DNA of 64,000 nt, taken from NCBI GenBank assembly GCA_013339895.1, contig JABACO010000001.1, positions 18,273,370 through 18,337,369 of the forward strand, read 5' to 3'. Under the pieces are notes generated by a model that saw nothing but the letters and a program-made list of their open reading frames with translations, was not told the DNA's origin and did no database searches. Position numbers and translations under genes: made by a program. Shown here in pieces: positions 12,961 to 23,495 of the stretch. How positions within the stretch are numbered: position 1 is the first letter of the stretch; every line of letters starts with the position of its first letter. The stretch comes from Ephydatia muelleri. Lineage: Eukaryota; Porifera; Demospongiae; Spongillida; Spongillidae.

Positions 12961-14114
12961 AATGGAGGACATGAGTGAATATGTAAAGTTGCAATAGAGA
13001 TTTGAGAATTCTGATTTCACCAATAAATTTGTCACCTTTTAAAATGATTTATAATTTTCAAGACAAGAAATTATTAATTCAAATCAATTAACTATAATTA
13101 ATTAATTTTTTTCCAATTGAATTCCAAACATGTTCAGTATTTGCTAACATTCGGTCTGATTATAATATACGTGTATCATGAAAAGAACATTAAGCATCCA
13201 TTAACTAAATTCAAGACAAATTAATTGCAACCGAGCATAATTAATTATATTCCTAAACGTATGTCATTATGTAATACCTTGCGTCATCTTTTAAATATTG
13301 ATGTATCGTCTGCTCACGAGACTTCTGCTCTCGAATAGTACGATACACCTCCGTTTCTGCAAAGATAAAAACGATACAACTACGGCACGCCCACGCTTAT
13401 GTGGATTGATGCAGCGCAAGTGCGCAAATAAAACATTCTGCGTGCCCCAGACTAGTGTATAATAACAACAGGTCCTGACATGTTTTTTGTTGTTGCCGAA
13501 ACACTATCAAACCTATACCCTACATACCATGCGCAAATTTAGTTGAGCGTTATATTAATTCCCTGATACCAAGTCATTTCGTGCATTTCTCACGCGACAC
13601 AATATTATTATAGTGGAACTAATCATGATGTTTTGTAACACGAAGTGTCGCTATATCAGGCGGGAATGAGAATGGTAGTGGTATTTTACAGTTTCGTTCG
13701 AGTACGTTTTAAGCCAAAGCGTTCGAAGCCATCAAACAGCACATGGAGAAATTTCTGTTGTATACATGTAGCTCACGATTATTTCCCCATCTGTATCGTT
13801 TTTAATGTGCTGGTGCAATTTGGTCATATCAGCAAAAATCCATAGTGTGTCATAATAATCGTTGGATTTGGGGATAAAAACATGAAGTTAAAGCAAGATC
13901 CCACAATATACATTTTACCATACAGCAAATGTGTAGTATATGATGCGTTGAAAATAGGAAGTCCATAGCAGTTGTGTAACATGTGTGATTACAAGGAGAT
14001 GTACATTTATTATTTCTAAAATATACAAAACAAATTTAGGAAAGCGTTACATATGAACAGCTACATGTAAAACCCTGAAATAACTGGTTTCTATGCATCA
14101 GGTTCACAAAAGTA
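12961..14114. other. AT-rich non-coding stretch
   Basis: Apart from AT-rich segments near 13020-13250 I see no gene, array or clear transposon end. Confidence 0.5.
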
Positions 14115-14545
14115 TAGTGGAAAAGCCCGCTACATGTACATGTTGGAATGCACCATTTTATCACATTCATAGACCAGTGGATGTTTGAAGGCAAACATTA
14201 TGAACTCCTGCAGGCAACATCATGCAGAGCTCATTCAAAACATCTATAGTACAAGAGTAACAAGAGAGACAATATATTTAGGTCGTAAGTGCAGACAACT
14301 TATAGACCTTATTCACAGCATGGTCTAGCTGCGGCCAGAGAATCTATTCCTGAACTGCTTTCACATTGATCAGCTGAATGAGGTGGATACATGCATGTGG
14401 TACACGTGAAGCCCACTACATGATTATCTGTTGGAATGCACTATCACACCCATTTAAAGTTCATAGGCCCGTGTATGTTTGAAGGCAAGCATTATGAACT
14501 CCTGCAGGCAGCATCATGCATGCAGAGCTCATTCTAAACATTGCA
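14115..14545 (+). repeat. Direct duplication of about 130 bp
   Basis: Segment about 14118-14246 and segment about 14408-14540 share an ordered set of words: CTACATG, TGTTGGAATGCAC, ATCACA, CATAG, ATGTTTGAAGGCAA, CATTATGAACTCCTGCAGGCA and CATCATGCA...GAGCTCATTC. They are diverged direct copies separated by about 160 bp. No coding content is seen. Confidence 0.7.
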
Positions 14546-15229
14546 GCTAATAGTAAAAAACATTGCAGTATATACATGTACATGTTTTCATGTTTTAGAA
14601 GAGAGACAAAAAGGGGTTACAAATCCTTTAATTCGGAAGACTTCAATCCGATCTTTTTTACACTTGGTTGGGACACTGTATTTGATCATCTTGGGGACGC
14701 TTTGTCGCATTCATTTTCCAGTGGAAATGAAAAGTGCAACAAGATGGTCCAAGAAACTTATCAATAGAGAGGAAGATGGTACTCTAAAGTTAATACTTTG
14801 AGTGTACGTGCATCTTGTAAAAGTATATTATTATGTATTAACATACATGACCAATTCTAAACACAGGTACAAGAAAGTTCAGACTTAAGTTTCATCAAGT
14901 TCTTTACATAAACGCCACTTCTTGATCTATATCTTTATTATGCAGATGGCGTTATAAAGAAGACAATGACAAGCACTTGTTTCCATGGAAATGCATTATC
15001 TCTTATCATTGCCTGAATCATATCGTCATTTCTTATAAATATGATATCAGTAGTCCAAAACACTGTGTTGATGTGTACACTGTACTAAAAAAGACAGCTA
15101 TACTTAAAGACATTGCAATAAGTATACCAACCTTTGAAATTACTCATGTAGAGCAGTTACTTCACCTTTCTGTAAACATGTATACTGTGCTGCAGCTGCC
15201 TGACTCTGGATGTTGAGTGTTTTTATTTA
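14546..15229 (+). other. Short unrecognised open frames, probably non-coding
   Basis: Two overlapping frames at 14516-14801 and one at 14977-15216 are open for 79-86 codons. None has a motif I recognise, and no splice context links them. I cannot support a gene. Confidence 0.3.
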
Positions 15230-15560
15230 GGAAGTAAATGCATACCTCCCCAGCTTAGATTGGGCATGGGGAAACATACAGTATGTTGAAAGGGAGCTTT
15301 GTCTAAGGTTGTTATGTTAAGCCTGCCTCCTGTCTGCAACTCTCCCCTCTATATATTCCCAAACTAGATTATCCCTTTTTCTGGTTCTAGGTATTGTACT
15401 ACTTTTAATTCTTGGGAAAGCAACCATTCAGTCCTATTGACAACCTGATTTTGTTTATCCCCCATCACTTCACTTGTGCATTGATACACTTATTGTCCCC
15501 GTCATACATCAATGGCTGCAAAGTTAGTTTCTCGCATCTGAGATCTGGTTTTCTGCATTC
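15230..15560 (+). repeat. Dispersed repeat, copy 1
   Basis: This segment matches 28060-28375 on the same strand. Shared landmarks in order are GGGCATGGG, AGTATGTTGAAAGG, GCTTTGTCTA, AAGCCTGCCTC, CTCCCCTCTA, AGATT, CTGGTTC, AGGTATTGTA, TTCTTGGGAAAGCA, CCATTCAGTC, ACTTGTGCATTGAT and CATCAATGGC. It is a moderately diverged interspersed repeat of about 300 bp without coding capacity. Confidence 0.7.
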
Positions 15561-15938
15561 CTCCTTCATGCCAATATGCTGCAGCATGTTTGGTGTAGTG
15601 CCTCTTCTCTCTGGCATACTGTTGTAGTAACTCCAGCCTGTGCTCAGCCAACATAATTTCTGCTGGAGCATCCCAACGATTACTTGAAGAATAGTTGCGT
15701 TTGGAGTCATTGTTGTGCTTCTCAACACCTACATGAAGTTACCGATATAGATTATGTTATAAACTTAACAAATTTACCTTGGCAAGAGAATTTGCTTAAT
15801 GTTTCCAAACTGTCGTATGGCATCGGAACGTGGTACACCATGACATGAAAGTAAGGAGTTACAACTTTCTTTTGGTGACCATCACTCTTTATCCGTAAAA
15901 AGAGTTGAATCCAACTTTGAGCCAGCCTGAATTGGTCA

Positions 15939-15941
<3 letters not shown>

Positions 15942-15991
<50 letters not shown>

Positions 15992-16028
15992 GTGTGTGTG
16001 TGTGTGTGCGTGTGTGTGTGCGTGTGTG

Positions 16029-16095
<67 letters not shown>
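15942..16095. repeat. (TG)n microsatellite with CG interruptions
   Basis: About 150 bp of alternating TG with occasional CG. Every reading frame stays open through it, which produces spurious Cys-Val and His-Thr frames on both strands. Confidence 0.95.
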
Positions 16096-16096
<1 letters not shown>

Positions 16097-16459
16097 GATG
16101 ACGGTATTGAAAAAGCAATTCCCGGTAACTAGTACCTGAAATGTATGTACAAGTATCTGTGTGAGCGAGCATATTTCCATATCCAGTTGTAGGGTTGGTA
16201 GTGTGACATTATCGGCAGTGGATACAAGAGTTGCCATCACACTATGCGTAGCGCAGCTCCAGCAGAATACAATATTCTTTGGAGTTACATATATTCACTG
16301 TGAAATAGTCCACGAGACATGCAATGCCATTCGTTGCACAGCTATAGTCAATGAGTACACGAAATTTCCTACCGGCAGTGTTTCTGAATTGAAGTCAAAG
16401 AGATTTCCTCATACTCCGTGCTGGACGTTTACATTTGTTTGGTGCTGATTGGTAATGGT
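16096..16459. other. Non-coding stretch
   Basis: No recognisable feature between the microsatellite and the duplicated segment that follows. Confidence 0.4.
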
Positions 16460-17601
16460 GGGGTAATTTCAGAACAATAGTCTGTTTTGTTTCGTTGGTA
16501 ACGTGTGTACATCAGCAATCATTGCGGTACCTGGTTTAGGCGTACACTTGCAAATTCCCACTTGGGTCTGTTTTGTCAACAGACAGAACAGGGGAATCTG
16601 AATTCGATCGTAAACTTTATCGACCCGATTTTGGGGACCGCACACGGAGCGGATCATTCAAGCTGTTAACAAGACCTGCAGCTCTGCAGCGGTTTATTAC
16701 CAACGATAGCATAGAAATCCCACAGACCTGGCAGCTATGCTTGCATGTATCATGAAACTTTCACATCACCATCCCGCTTGCACCCCTATCCACCATGACT
16801 TTTGCTGTCTGCAACTCATTGGGGTCAAGATGGAGATCTAGCCCTAACAGAGTTACTAATAGCCAAGATGAAGCATGTGGAGCTGAGGTAGACGGGCTTT
16901 GTCAGCTGGTGTTGATACTTCAAATAGTACTGAGAACTGATGCTCCTCAATCTTCTGTTGTTGTAACAATTAACTTACGTGAATGCAGTGTTGTCCATCA
17001 GGGTTATTCTGTATAAAAAATCACTCAACAGTGTGTTCCTATATATTCCAAATAGGCATGTATGTATAAACCTCCATGGTGTGTTGCAACAACAGGCGTA
17101 TGGGCACGGCCGTCACCACAATACCTTTGTGAGTATAAATAACTGCAGTATAAAAAAAAAAAAGGATTTCAACTTATGAAGTGTATTCCTATTACGCAAT
17201 GTCTAAAATATTTTTGCGAAAAGCATCCTCTTGGTTGTCTGACTCTTCAAGGAGAGGCATAGCCTTGACAACTGTAGCAACAGTGGGATCTGTAGTTGTG
17301 GGATCTGTTTGGAAGTTGGGGTCATCGCTAGCCACGAGAGACGAGCTTAAGGAAATGCGAAGCGAAATATTGAAGCAGGGAGATGAACTGCGAAGCAAGA
17401 TAAAAGATCTACGAAGCGAAACAATGGAAGTTAATTCTGAAATGCGAGAAGAAATAAAGAACGACATTTCCGAGTTGAGAAAACTAATCGTAACTTCATT
17501 GGAAAAGAGATAAGGTTCTGCATTTCGTGTTTGAACATTCAGACAAGTTTGTGTACATGTACTTGCTGCATACGTCATGCATTTATTGTTCACGAATGTG
17601 C
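16460..17601 (+). repeat. Duplicated segment, copy A (carries coiled-coil ORF)
   Basis: This segment matches the reverse complement of about 55780-57180, and part of it matches 54640-55020 on the plus strand. Similarity covers non-coding sequence (CATAGGCATGTATGTATAAA, CACGGCCGTCACCACAATA) as well as the ORF, so a whole segment was copied. Its 3' flank is cut by the gypsy insertion at 17602. The flank resumes at 39752, where ctctcagctgg lines up with the flank of the third copy (ctcacaggtgg near 55008-55018). Confidence 0.8.
17199..17513 (+). CDS. Small coiled-coil protein of unknown function, copy A (104 aa)
   Basis: ATG at 17199, stop at 17511-17513. I do not recognise a family. Residues 1-21 are basic and polar (begins MSKIFLRKASSWLSDSS). 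Residues about 22-45 are small and hydrophobic (TTVATVGSVVVGSVW), a possible weak membrane anchor. Residues about 50-104 are strongly heptad-like with repeated Glu, Arg, Lys and Leu (RDELKEMRSEIL, KIKDLRSETM), predicting a coiled coil. A 104-residue homologue sits inverted at 55875-56189, and a decayed third copy lies near 54660-54905. Hand comparison of A and B gives 13 changed residues and about 7 silent differences. That is close to neutral, so this may be a passenger ORF of a mobile or duplicated segment rather than a constrained gene. Confidence 0.5.
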   Translation: MSKIFLRKASSWLSDSSRRGIALTTVATVGSVVVGSVWKLGSSLATRDELKEMRSEILKQGDELRSKIKDLRSETMEVNSEMREEIKNDISELRKLIVTSLEKR

Positions 17602-17907
17602 TGTGAGGGTCCGGAACCCGACCCTCTGGACAGAGGTGACGTGATCTCTGAACTGGGGCCGCCGCGGGAGCCGTACGGACACATTGTGGTGCAATAGATA
17701 GAGGGCGGGCGGGGAATGTTCTGGAATGTTCTGGAATGTTCTACTGTTGCTATATATATTGTGAGGGGGTACGGTCAGAGAGAGAGACTCTTTTTGTGAT
17801 TAAAAGTTGTTGTTAAGAAGCTGACGTAGCTAGACGCTGGTGGTGATCGCGGCACTAAGGACTATAAGGAGACGCAAGCGCGTAGTAATCCCTGGTGGTC
17901 CGTGACA
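17602..17907 (+). repeat. 5' LTR of the Gmr1-type element
   Basis: 306 bp, starts TGTGAGGGTCCGG and ends GGTCCGTGACA. It includes three GGAATGTTCT-like units and a TATATATAT stretch that could hold the promoter. It matches 39444-39751 almost exactly. Confidence 0.95.
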
Positions 17908-17910
17908 TTT

Positions 17911-17930
17911 TGGTGGCAGCGCGGTGGGAT
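17911..17930 (+). promoter_or_regulatory. Primer-binding site, tRNA-Leu-like
   Basis: TGGTGGCAGCGCGGTGGGAT begins three bases after the LTR. Its complement ends in CCA and resembles the acceptor and T-arm of a tRNA-Leu, apart from an extra CG. The tRNA identity is from memory of tRNA-Leu 3' ends. Confidence 0.6.
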
Positions 17931-18233
17931 CGATCCTGAGACCGATCATCGGATCTTGGCATCGTGGCAACAGTTGTGCGGCGAGACCCAATCAACGTAA
18001 TTGTGTGTTGTGAATCGTTGTATGACCACCAGGTCAGGGCGTACGTAGTCTCGTTCCCAGACCCTCATACACAGCAGCGGATGGATTACATCACCGCTAC
18101 GTGAAAAGAGGGTCTGGTGTACTCGTGTACTCATTTCTGTCCCGTCGTCCCGGAATGTTGGGACACCAATCAGATTCGAGGTATGCAATAATTGCATACC
18201 TCAGTTATTGTTTAAAGTTATTCGTAATCGAGG

Positions 18234-18239
18234 GTGTAC
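18234..18239. repeat. 6-bp target-site duplication, left (GTGTAC)
   Basis: GTGTAC at 18234-18239 is repeated at 31695-31700, directly flanking the inverted termini of the integrase element. The RecQ frame runs through this site before insertion. Confidence 0.85.
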
Positions 18240-18289
18240 TACGGTGGCCCGGTTGGTCGCGCTCTGAGACACTTGCGCGACGCACTAAT

Positions 18290-18595
18290 TGAAGTTTGCA
18301 CAGCGCACTTTTTGAGGTTTGCACTTGCACCGCGCACTAATCGAGGTTTGCACCGCGCACTAATCGAGGTTTGCACCACGCACTAATCGAGGTTTGCACC
18401 ACGCACTAATCGAGATTTGCACCACGCACTAATCGAGGTTTGCACCACGCACTAATCGAGGTTTGCACCAAGCACTAATTGAGGTTTGCACCGCGCACTA
18501 ATCGAGGTTTGCACCACGCACTAATCGAGGTTTGCACCGCGCACTAATCGAGGTTTGCACAGCGCACTACTTCAGATTTGCACAGCGCACTACTA
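18290..18595 (+). repeat. 23-bp tandem array in the left TIR
   Basis: About a dozen units of the form GCGCACTAATCGAGGTTTGCACC with few changes, directly abutting. The inverted TIR carries the same array at 31386-31650 with slightly fewer units. The symmetrical subterminal position suggests recombinase-binding sites. There are no spacers between units, so it is not a CRISPR array. Confidence 0.9.
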
Positions 18596-18890
18596 TGGGA
18601 TGTCTGATTTGTTGGTTACGTCAGCATATATATTTTTATTAAAGCGCGGTCCAAATCCTATCTTGTTCTTAATGATGCACCGCAACGATCCGGAGATTGA
18701 GAGTAAGGCAAAGCTGATGACGCGGGCTTGTTGGAATAATCTGTACACATACATACAGGACTCATCGTGCGGTATTGGAGGCAACACAAGACCGTTGCCG
18801 TGATCAGGGCTGCCGTAGGCCGGCAAGGGGTCTGGCCTGAGGCCGGCCGGCCTGCCAGCCCGGCCTAACAGGTCGGCCTGGTAGGCCGAG

Positions 18891-19538
18891 TTATTAAAAA
18901 TTATTGTAATTAAATATTAGTTATCATTAATTATCAATAGTTTAATTAATTACCCTTGCGCGCGTACGAGTACGATCACGGCTGTCTGCTCTCATTGAAC
19001 GCGTGGAAATTAGGCCCACGCTAAGAAATATTAGAACGATATTGAGGTCCCATAGCAACGACCCGGACAACCGATGACCTTTGGAATGTGCTATACACAA
19101 AGCATACGGAATATATTGAACACCTATAAGCCATACTATGCTAAAGAAACACCCCTGACCTTCCTGTGATCATATAAATCACGTGCCCTTACCGTACAAA
19201 AACGTGTCAGTTTAGTGAATGGAAGTGAGGGACTTATTTCAGCGCGCATGGACCCCGTGAGTTGTAATGGCTATAGCCACTCTCAGGAAGTTCCATGGGC
19301 TATAAAACAACGTTTTCCGTGTACGTCTTATCTAGTTTTGCTTGTTTTTATTCCACGCGTGCGGTCACGAATTTTCTGAAGTAGTTTTCAAACGGTCTAA
19401 AAGTAGCCATTTTGTTGGCTATTTGGTTATGTTATGTGTTTATATCATTACGCTTTTCGCTTCAGCTGTCAAGAGGATCTCACATGAGCGTGTGCGCAAA
19501 ATGATAAAATCTGAAGCTTTTCTGATGTGTACTACAGC
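18891..19538. other. Non-coding DNA inside the hAT element
   Basis: This lies between the subterminal repeats and the last exon of the RAG1-like gene. It is AT-rich at 18890-18955. I found no second pair of inverted ends that would mark an independent RAG-like transposon. Confidence 0.5.
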
Positions 19539-22500
19539 TCAGGAAGATTGAAGACGAACGTGCAGTGGTTTGCTGGTTGAAGATGTAAGTACAGAAAGTA
19601 TTATGATTTTATTCTTTTTTTTTGGAGGAGGGATAGCAGCTACAACTTGTGGGGAAATACTTATTAGGTGTTCCTTCACTATACATAGGAGATGCTGTAC
19701 TTTATCAGTAATTGCAGTGTATGATAGGCTAAGTCGTGTGAACTTAGCATGAATGGACTCAGCCCCTTGTTCGCCAAGTAGGCCAAATCCAACATGGAAA
19801 GATTTTGCCCATGGAACAGCATGGTCTTCCAATAGATGCATTTTTATGGGGACTGTTGCCTGGGGGAAGGATTCATGGAAGAACGTCATGAACTCTCCCA
19901 CGGCCTCCTCTGTAAAAATATTGTTGTCATAGTCACATAAACACCTGAAGGTCCATTACCAACCTAAGGCATGAGCTTGTGTCTCATCAATGAAATTGTG
20001 GTCGTAGATGTTATGGCATCTTGCAAACATTGAGAATGCTTTAACCAGGATCTCAGTACGATGTTCTGCCTGTGTAGATCGATGTGGCAATTTATTCTTT
20101 GCTGTTTCACATAGAGACCTGCACAGCTTCTGAATGTTGCATTCCTGAAAAAGTGTAGGAGATGTCTCATTCATGTGGTTGTATGTATTGCACTTATGGT
20201 ACCTTTAGAGCCTGATGTACATGATTTCCAACAAAAGCACCACCAAAATACTGTTGACGGGGCACTCCAATTGACTGTAATGCATCATCCAACGCCTTAA
20301 CAAAGGGGCCTTCTTTTTTAGAAAACCCCTTTTCCACAATAGCTTTAGATTTAGCTACCTCTGCTTCCTAGCAAAATCATGGCCTGTATTACACATTTTT
20401 TATGTGTAGTGCATATGGCTTACTAGTTTTCCAAGATATTTCTTTTTTTCTTCACATTGCACAAAAAATCAGCGGTGACTGGGTCGTTCTCCCCAATCAC
20501 CAGGGATACATATGTTGTCATTTGCTGCAATACAGCATATGCCTCCTCGGCTTGCTTTAGATCAGATTGCAATGAGCGAAGCATTTGCAGCTCTTGGCTA
20601 TATGTGTCAAAGCTGGAGTGGGCTTCCTCACTTGAAAGCAGGGCTAGTTCAAGGTCGAGGGCATGACACTCATCTTCAAGCAAACCATAAAGCTTTGTAA
20701 AGATGCCCAATGTGATGTGAAGCCCGGGGGGGGGCAAACCTGGGTGTGTATGTGCACACGTATGTTGTGTATGCATGTATGTGTAGTTATGCAAAAATAT
20801 TTTACGAAATGAATGTTTACCTGTTCAATAGGGATGTTGAATATAGGTTCCGTGATGCAGTTGTAAAAGTGCTTTACTTGTTTCCTGCGCACTCCTGATG
20901 CAATGTAGCGCTGATGGTCAGTGCATATGGATTCATATGTTCTTGGAGGTGCATGTCCTCTGGCTGAGAGAGGTTTTACCATGTTCTCATGGAAGACCAA
21001 GCAATATAAGCATGGGTAGCATCCTATAACAAAGGTGAAATATTGGTACGCATTTTTTTGGCCCCAGTTTCTCACATACCACTTGCTCCAGATAGCCCAT
21101 ACATTCTAGTAATGAACTCGTAGTCCCCACACATGAACAACTTGATTGTGTATTGCCTGTTTGTGTAATGTTCATTTTATTCTTTATGCTGTCATGTTAG
21201 ATAACTGTTCCTACCTCCATTGCATCCCTTGCAGATGTGCTACTTGATCTTTGTAACGGTCAAGTGCTATGCGGAGGTTGGTAACAGTGTCGTCCGCTTC
21301 AAAGCAGCAAAACACGCAGGTGTTGTGGACTGAGTTAGGCGCTGCAACATTCACTATTTGGAAGTTCATCTTGAATGAGCCGCCTCCTTTGTCCCCTCCA
21401 AGCTTTAGCCATATCTCACTAGCAGGAATGACCCCATCATGCCAGGTAAGCCGTCCTGTCCTGCATTAGGTTTCAAAACAAATTAATTGTATATCTGGTG
21501 TGTGTGCCTTAAGCACCCCTAACCTTTGATTCTCTTCCAAAAGGTCAACAACCTTTAGAACCACATCTGGAATGTAAACTAAAGCAGCTACCCTAAGCTC
21601 CTCACCACCAGAAGTGGATGGAAATGAAAAGAGAGCCATCTCTCCTTTCAAGTTGCTGCCCACAATTCGTCTGCAGATGTAGCGCATCCTCTCCTCCCCA
21701 GCTAGAGATACTCCTGATGCTTTGAGCCACCTGGACAAGTAATAGGTTAATTTTTATGATGTGTATAAAGTTCTTTACCGTCTAAGAATCCTCAGTCTAT
21801 TCCAGGGAATAGTAAGGCCAGTTTTAATGGCCAATACTTCAGCTGGGCTAATTGAGACGTTTGTTATCCCTGCCTTCTCCAGTAATGACTTCTTCTCTTC
21901 ATCATTCAATGTGAGCACCTCACTCTCAAGCAGGGCTGATGGTTCCCCTCCACTGATGACACTTCTAGCTGTGTGCATCTCTGAACACCGTGTTTTGACA
22001 GTCCTGGAACAAGCAGCCGTAGTTGGATGCCGGGCTTTTGTTAACTTCATGAATATCATTGGCTACAAGGTATGGTCAAACATAACATAACAATTTAAGT
22101 GGCACTGAATACACCTAACCGTCCCTCCTGTAGCCAGCTGTACTGTGGCTTGATGAGGACTGGTGGAGATGGCCCTCTTCAACAATCCCGCTGCTTCTCT
22201 TTCCTCACCAGGAGTAAGGGATTGTGTGCACTCATGGTCTTCATAGTATCCAGCCTTTACATCCCTATGGCACACTACACACTGAACCAGTACATCTTTT
22301 AGCAGCAGTTGTATAAGGTTGGATGCTGGTCTGATCTCAGTGGAGACCAAGCCACCATCCAGCAAGCAGCAAGGGCACACTGTGGCTGAGGCTGTCACTC
22401 GCTCTACAATGCAACTGGTGCAGGCCAGCTTTCCACATGGTAGCTCAAGGGGCTGTGAAAGCACGTTTGCACATACCACACATTTCAACTCCTCAAGGAC

Positions 22501-23031
22501 AGTCGTGTTGTTCTGGCTTGACAATGGTGGGTACGGCTCCCGTGAGAAGACTGGAGGAGGGGCAATATTCCAGAGATGTGCAGCTACCATGTTTGGTGTG
22601 AGGCCTGGTTGACGTCCTCTGCCAACAGTGAGCTTTCTGGAGTTACCTCCTTTTGCAATAACTCTGAAGTGCTCACACACCTGTGTATTGCATAGGATGT
22701 TACATGTGTGAACTCTAGCAGGGATGTAGTATATATGTACCTTACACCCTTCATTTCTATGTTCCTCCCATTCAAATGGTGTCAGCGTACACTTATGGTG
22801 CACTTTTTCTGCCCTGGCACAGATGATTCTCCTCATTGACAGGTGACAGCACTCACAAAAGCGTTCTGGGTGCATGTGAGCAATGTCAGTGGAGGTGTTG
22901 ATTGCAAAAGCTGTTAACAGATCATCTGCGAATCCTTTGCACTCAAAAGTACTCTTCTTTTGCCCACTCTTCATGAGCCTCTTTCCACAAACTCTGCAGT
23001 GCAGCGGTAGTTGTTTTGTGTGGTAATCCAT
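19539..23031 (-). CDS. RAG1-like recombinase/transposase, 11 exons
   Basis: Minus-strand exons by frame and GT-AG borders: 22741-23031, 22120-22680, 21779-22062, 21524-21730, 21215-21460, 21080-21156, 20821-21023, 20424-20739, 20203-20367, 19964-20144, 19539-19909. They encode about 967 residues (RAG1 is about 1040). ATG 23073 is an alternative start. N-terminal part: CRVCGKRL, HPERFCECC and GCKVCEHF, then a RING finger (CVVCANVL, LPCGKLACTSC, CPCC), in the same order as the RAG1 N-terminus. Core: GGDKGGGSF and GDYEF supply two Asp candidates; YPCLYC and HLLEDH match the RAG1 zinc ligands, including the five-residue His spacing; GEQGAESIH supplies the catalytic Glu. RAG1-type DDE enzymes cut DNA at element ends. 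Frame slips occur only at C9 (20726-20734 on plus) and A7 (20443-20449), which suggests sequencing error. Homology was judged by eye. Confidence 0.85.
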
Positions 23032-23495
23032 CCCTGTAACCCGCAACATGCATCGATTATTCATAAGATACACTCGAGGTTTTTCTGGTGACAGAAAATT
23101 CGTGACCAGATCTGGTTCGTCAGTTCCGTTACTGACATGCCTTGGCTTGACCGACAGACTAGTCTTACCTCCAGATCAACTTCGGGTAGCCCGTTCTATT
23201 CGATCTCGTTCCCACCTAACCGAAATAAGTACCGCATGGGGTTATAAACACTGCTTGCGCATACGGTAGGCCTGAAATTTGGAAAGTGTGTGAGGACTAT
23301 AAATAAAAGAGCATGAAAGGTTGTGTTGTATATTAGTTTAAAATATTGCATTACTACTTATTCTGAGAAGTTGTGAGCTTTGAAACATAAGCATTTTTAA
23401 TGAGGTGTTTCTTCGCTATCTATTAGACAGGTACCGTAATGTTCTAATTATAAACCTAGTTTCCAGCCGCATACAACCGTGCGATCACGACAACG
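23032..23495. promoter_or_regulatory. Divergent intergenic region of the RAG1-like and hAT genes
   Basis: About 465 bp separates the start codons of two outward-facing genes within one transposon, so it probably holds both promoters. A GACTATAAATAAAAG segment near 23296-23310 could be a TATA-like site for the plus-strand gene. This is inference from position. Confidence 0.4.

Noticed and set aside
15752-16240. His-Thr-rich 162-residue frame and its Cys-Val counterpart
   Set aside because: Frame held open only by the TG microsatellite.
18101-18292. Stand-alone 63-residue ORF
   Set aside because: It is the broken 5' side of the RecQ-like frame read into the layer-3 TIR, with two hairpins in it, so not an independent gene.
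18290-18595. CRISPR-like array of regular short repeats
   Set aside because: The units abut each other without spacers, the array is mirrored in the other TIR, and the DNA is eukaryotic.
18555-18803. 82-residue ORF in the left TIR (and its mirror at 31181-31387)
   Set aside because: The two TIR copies differ by indels that change the frame, and neither strand shows a domain.
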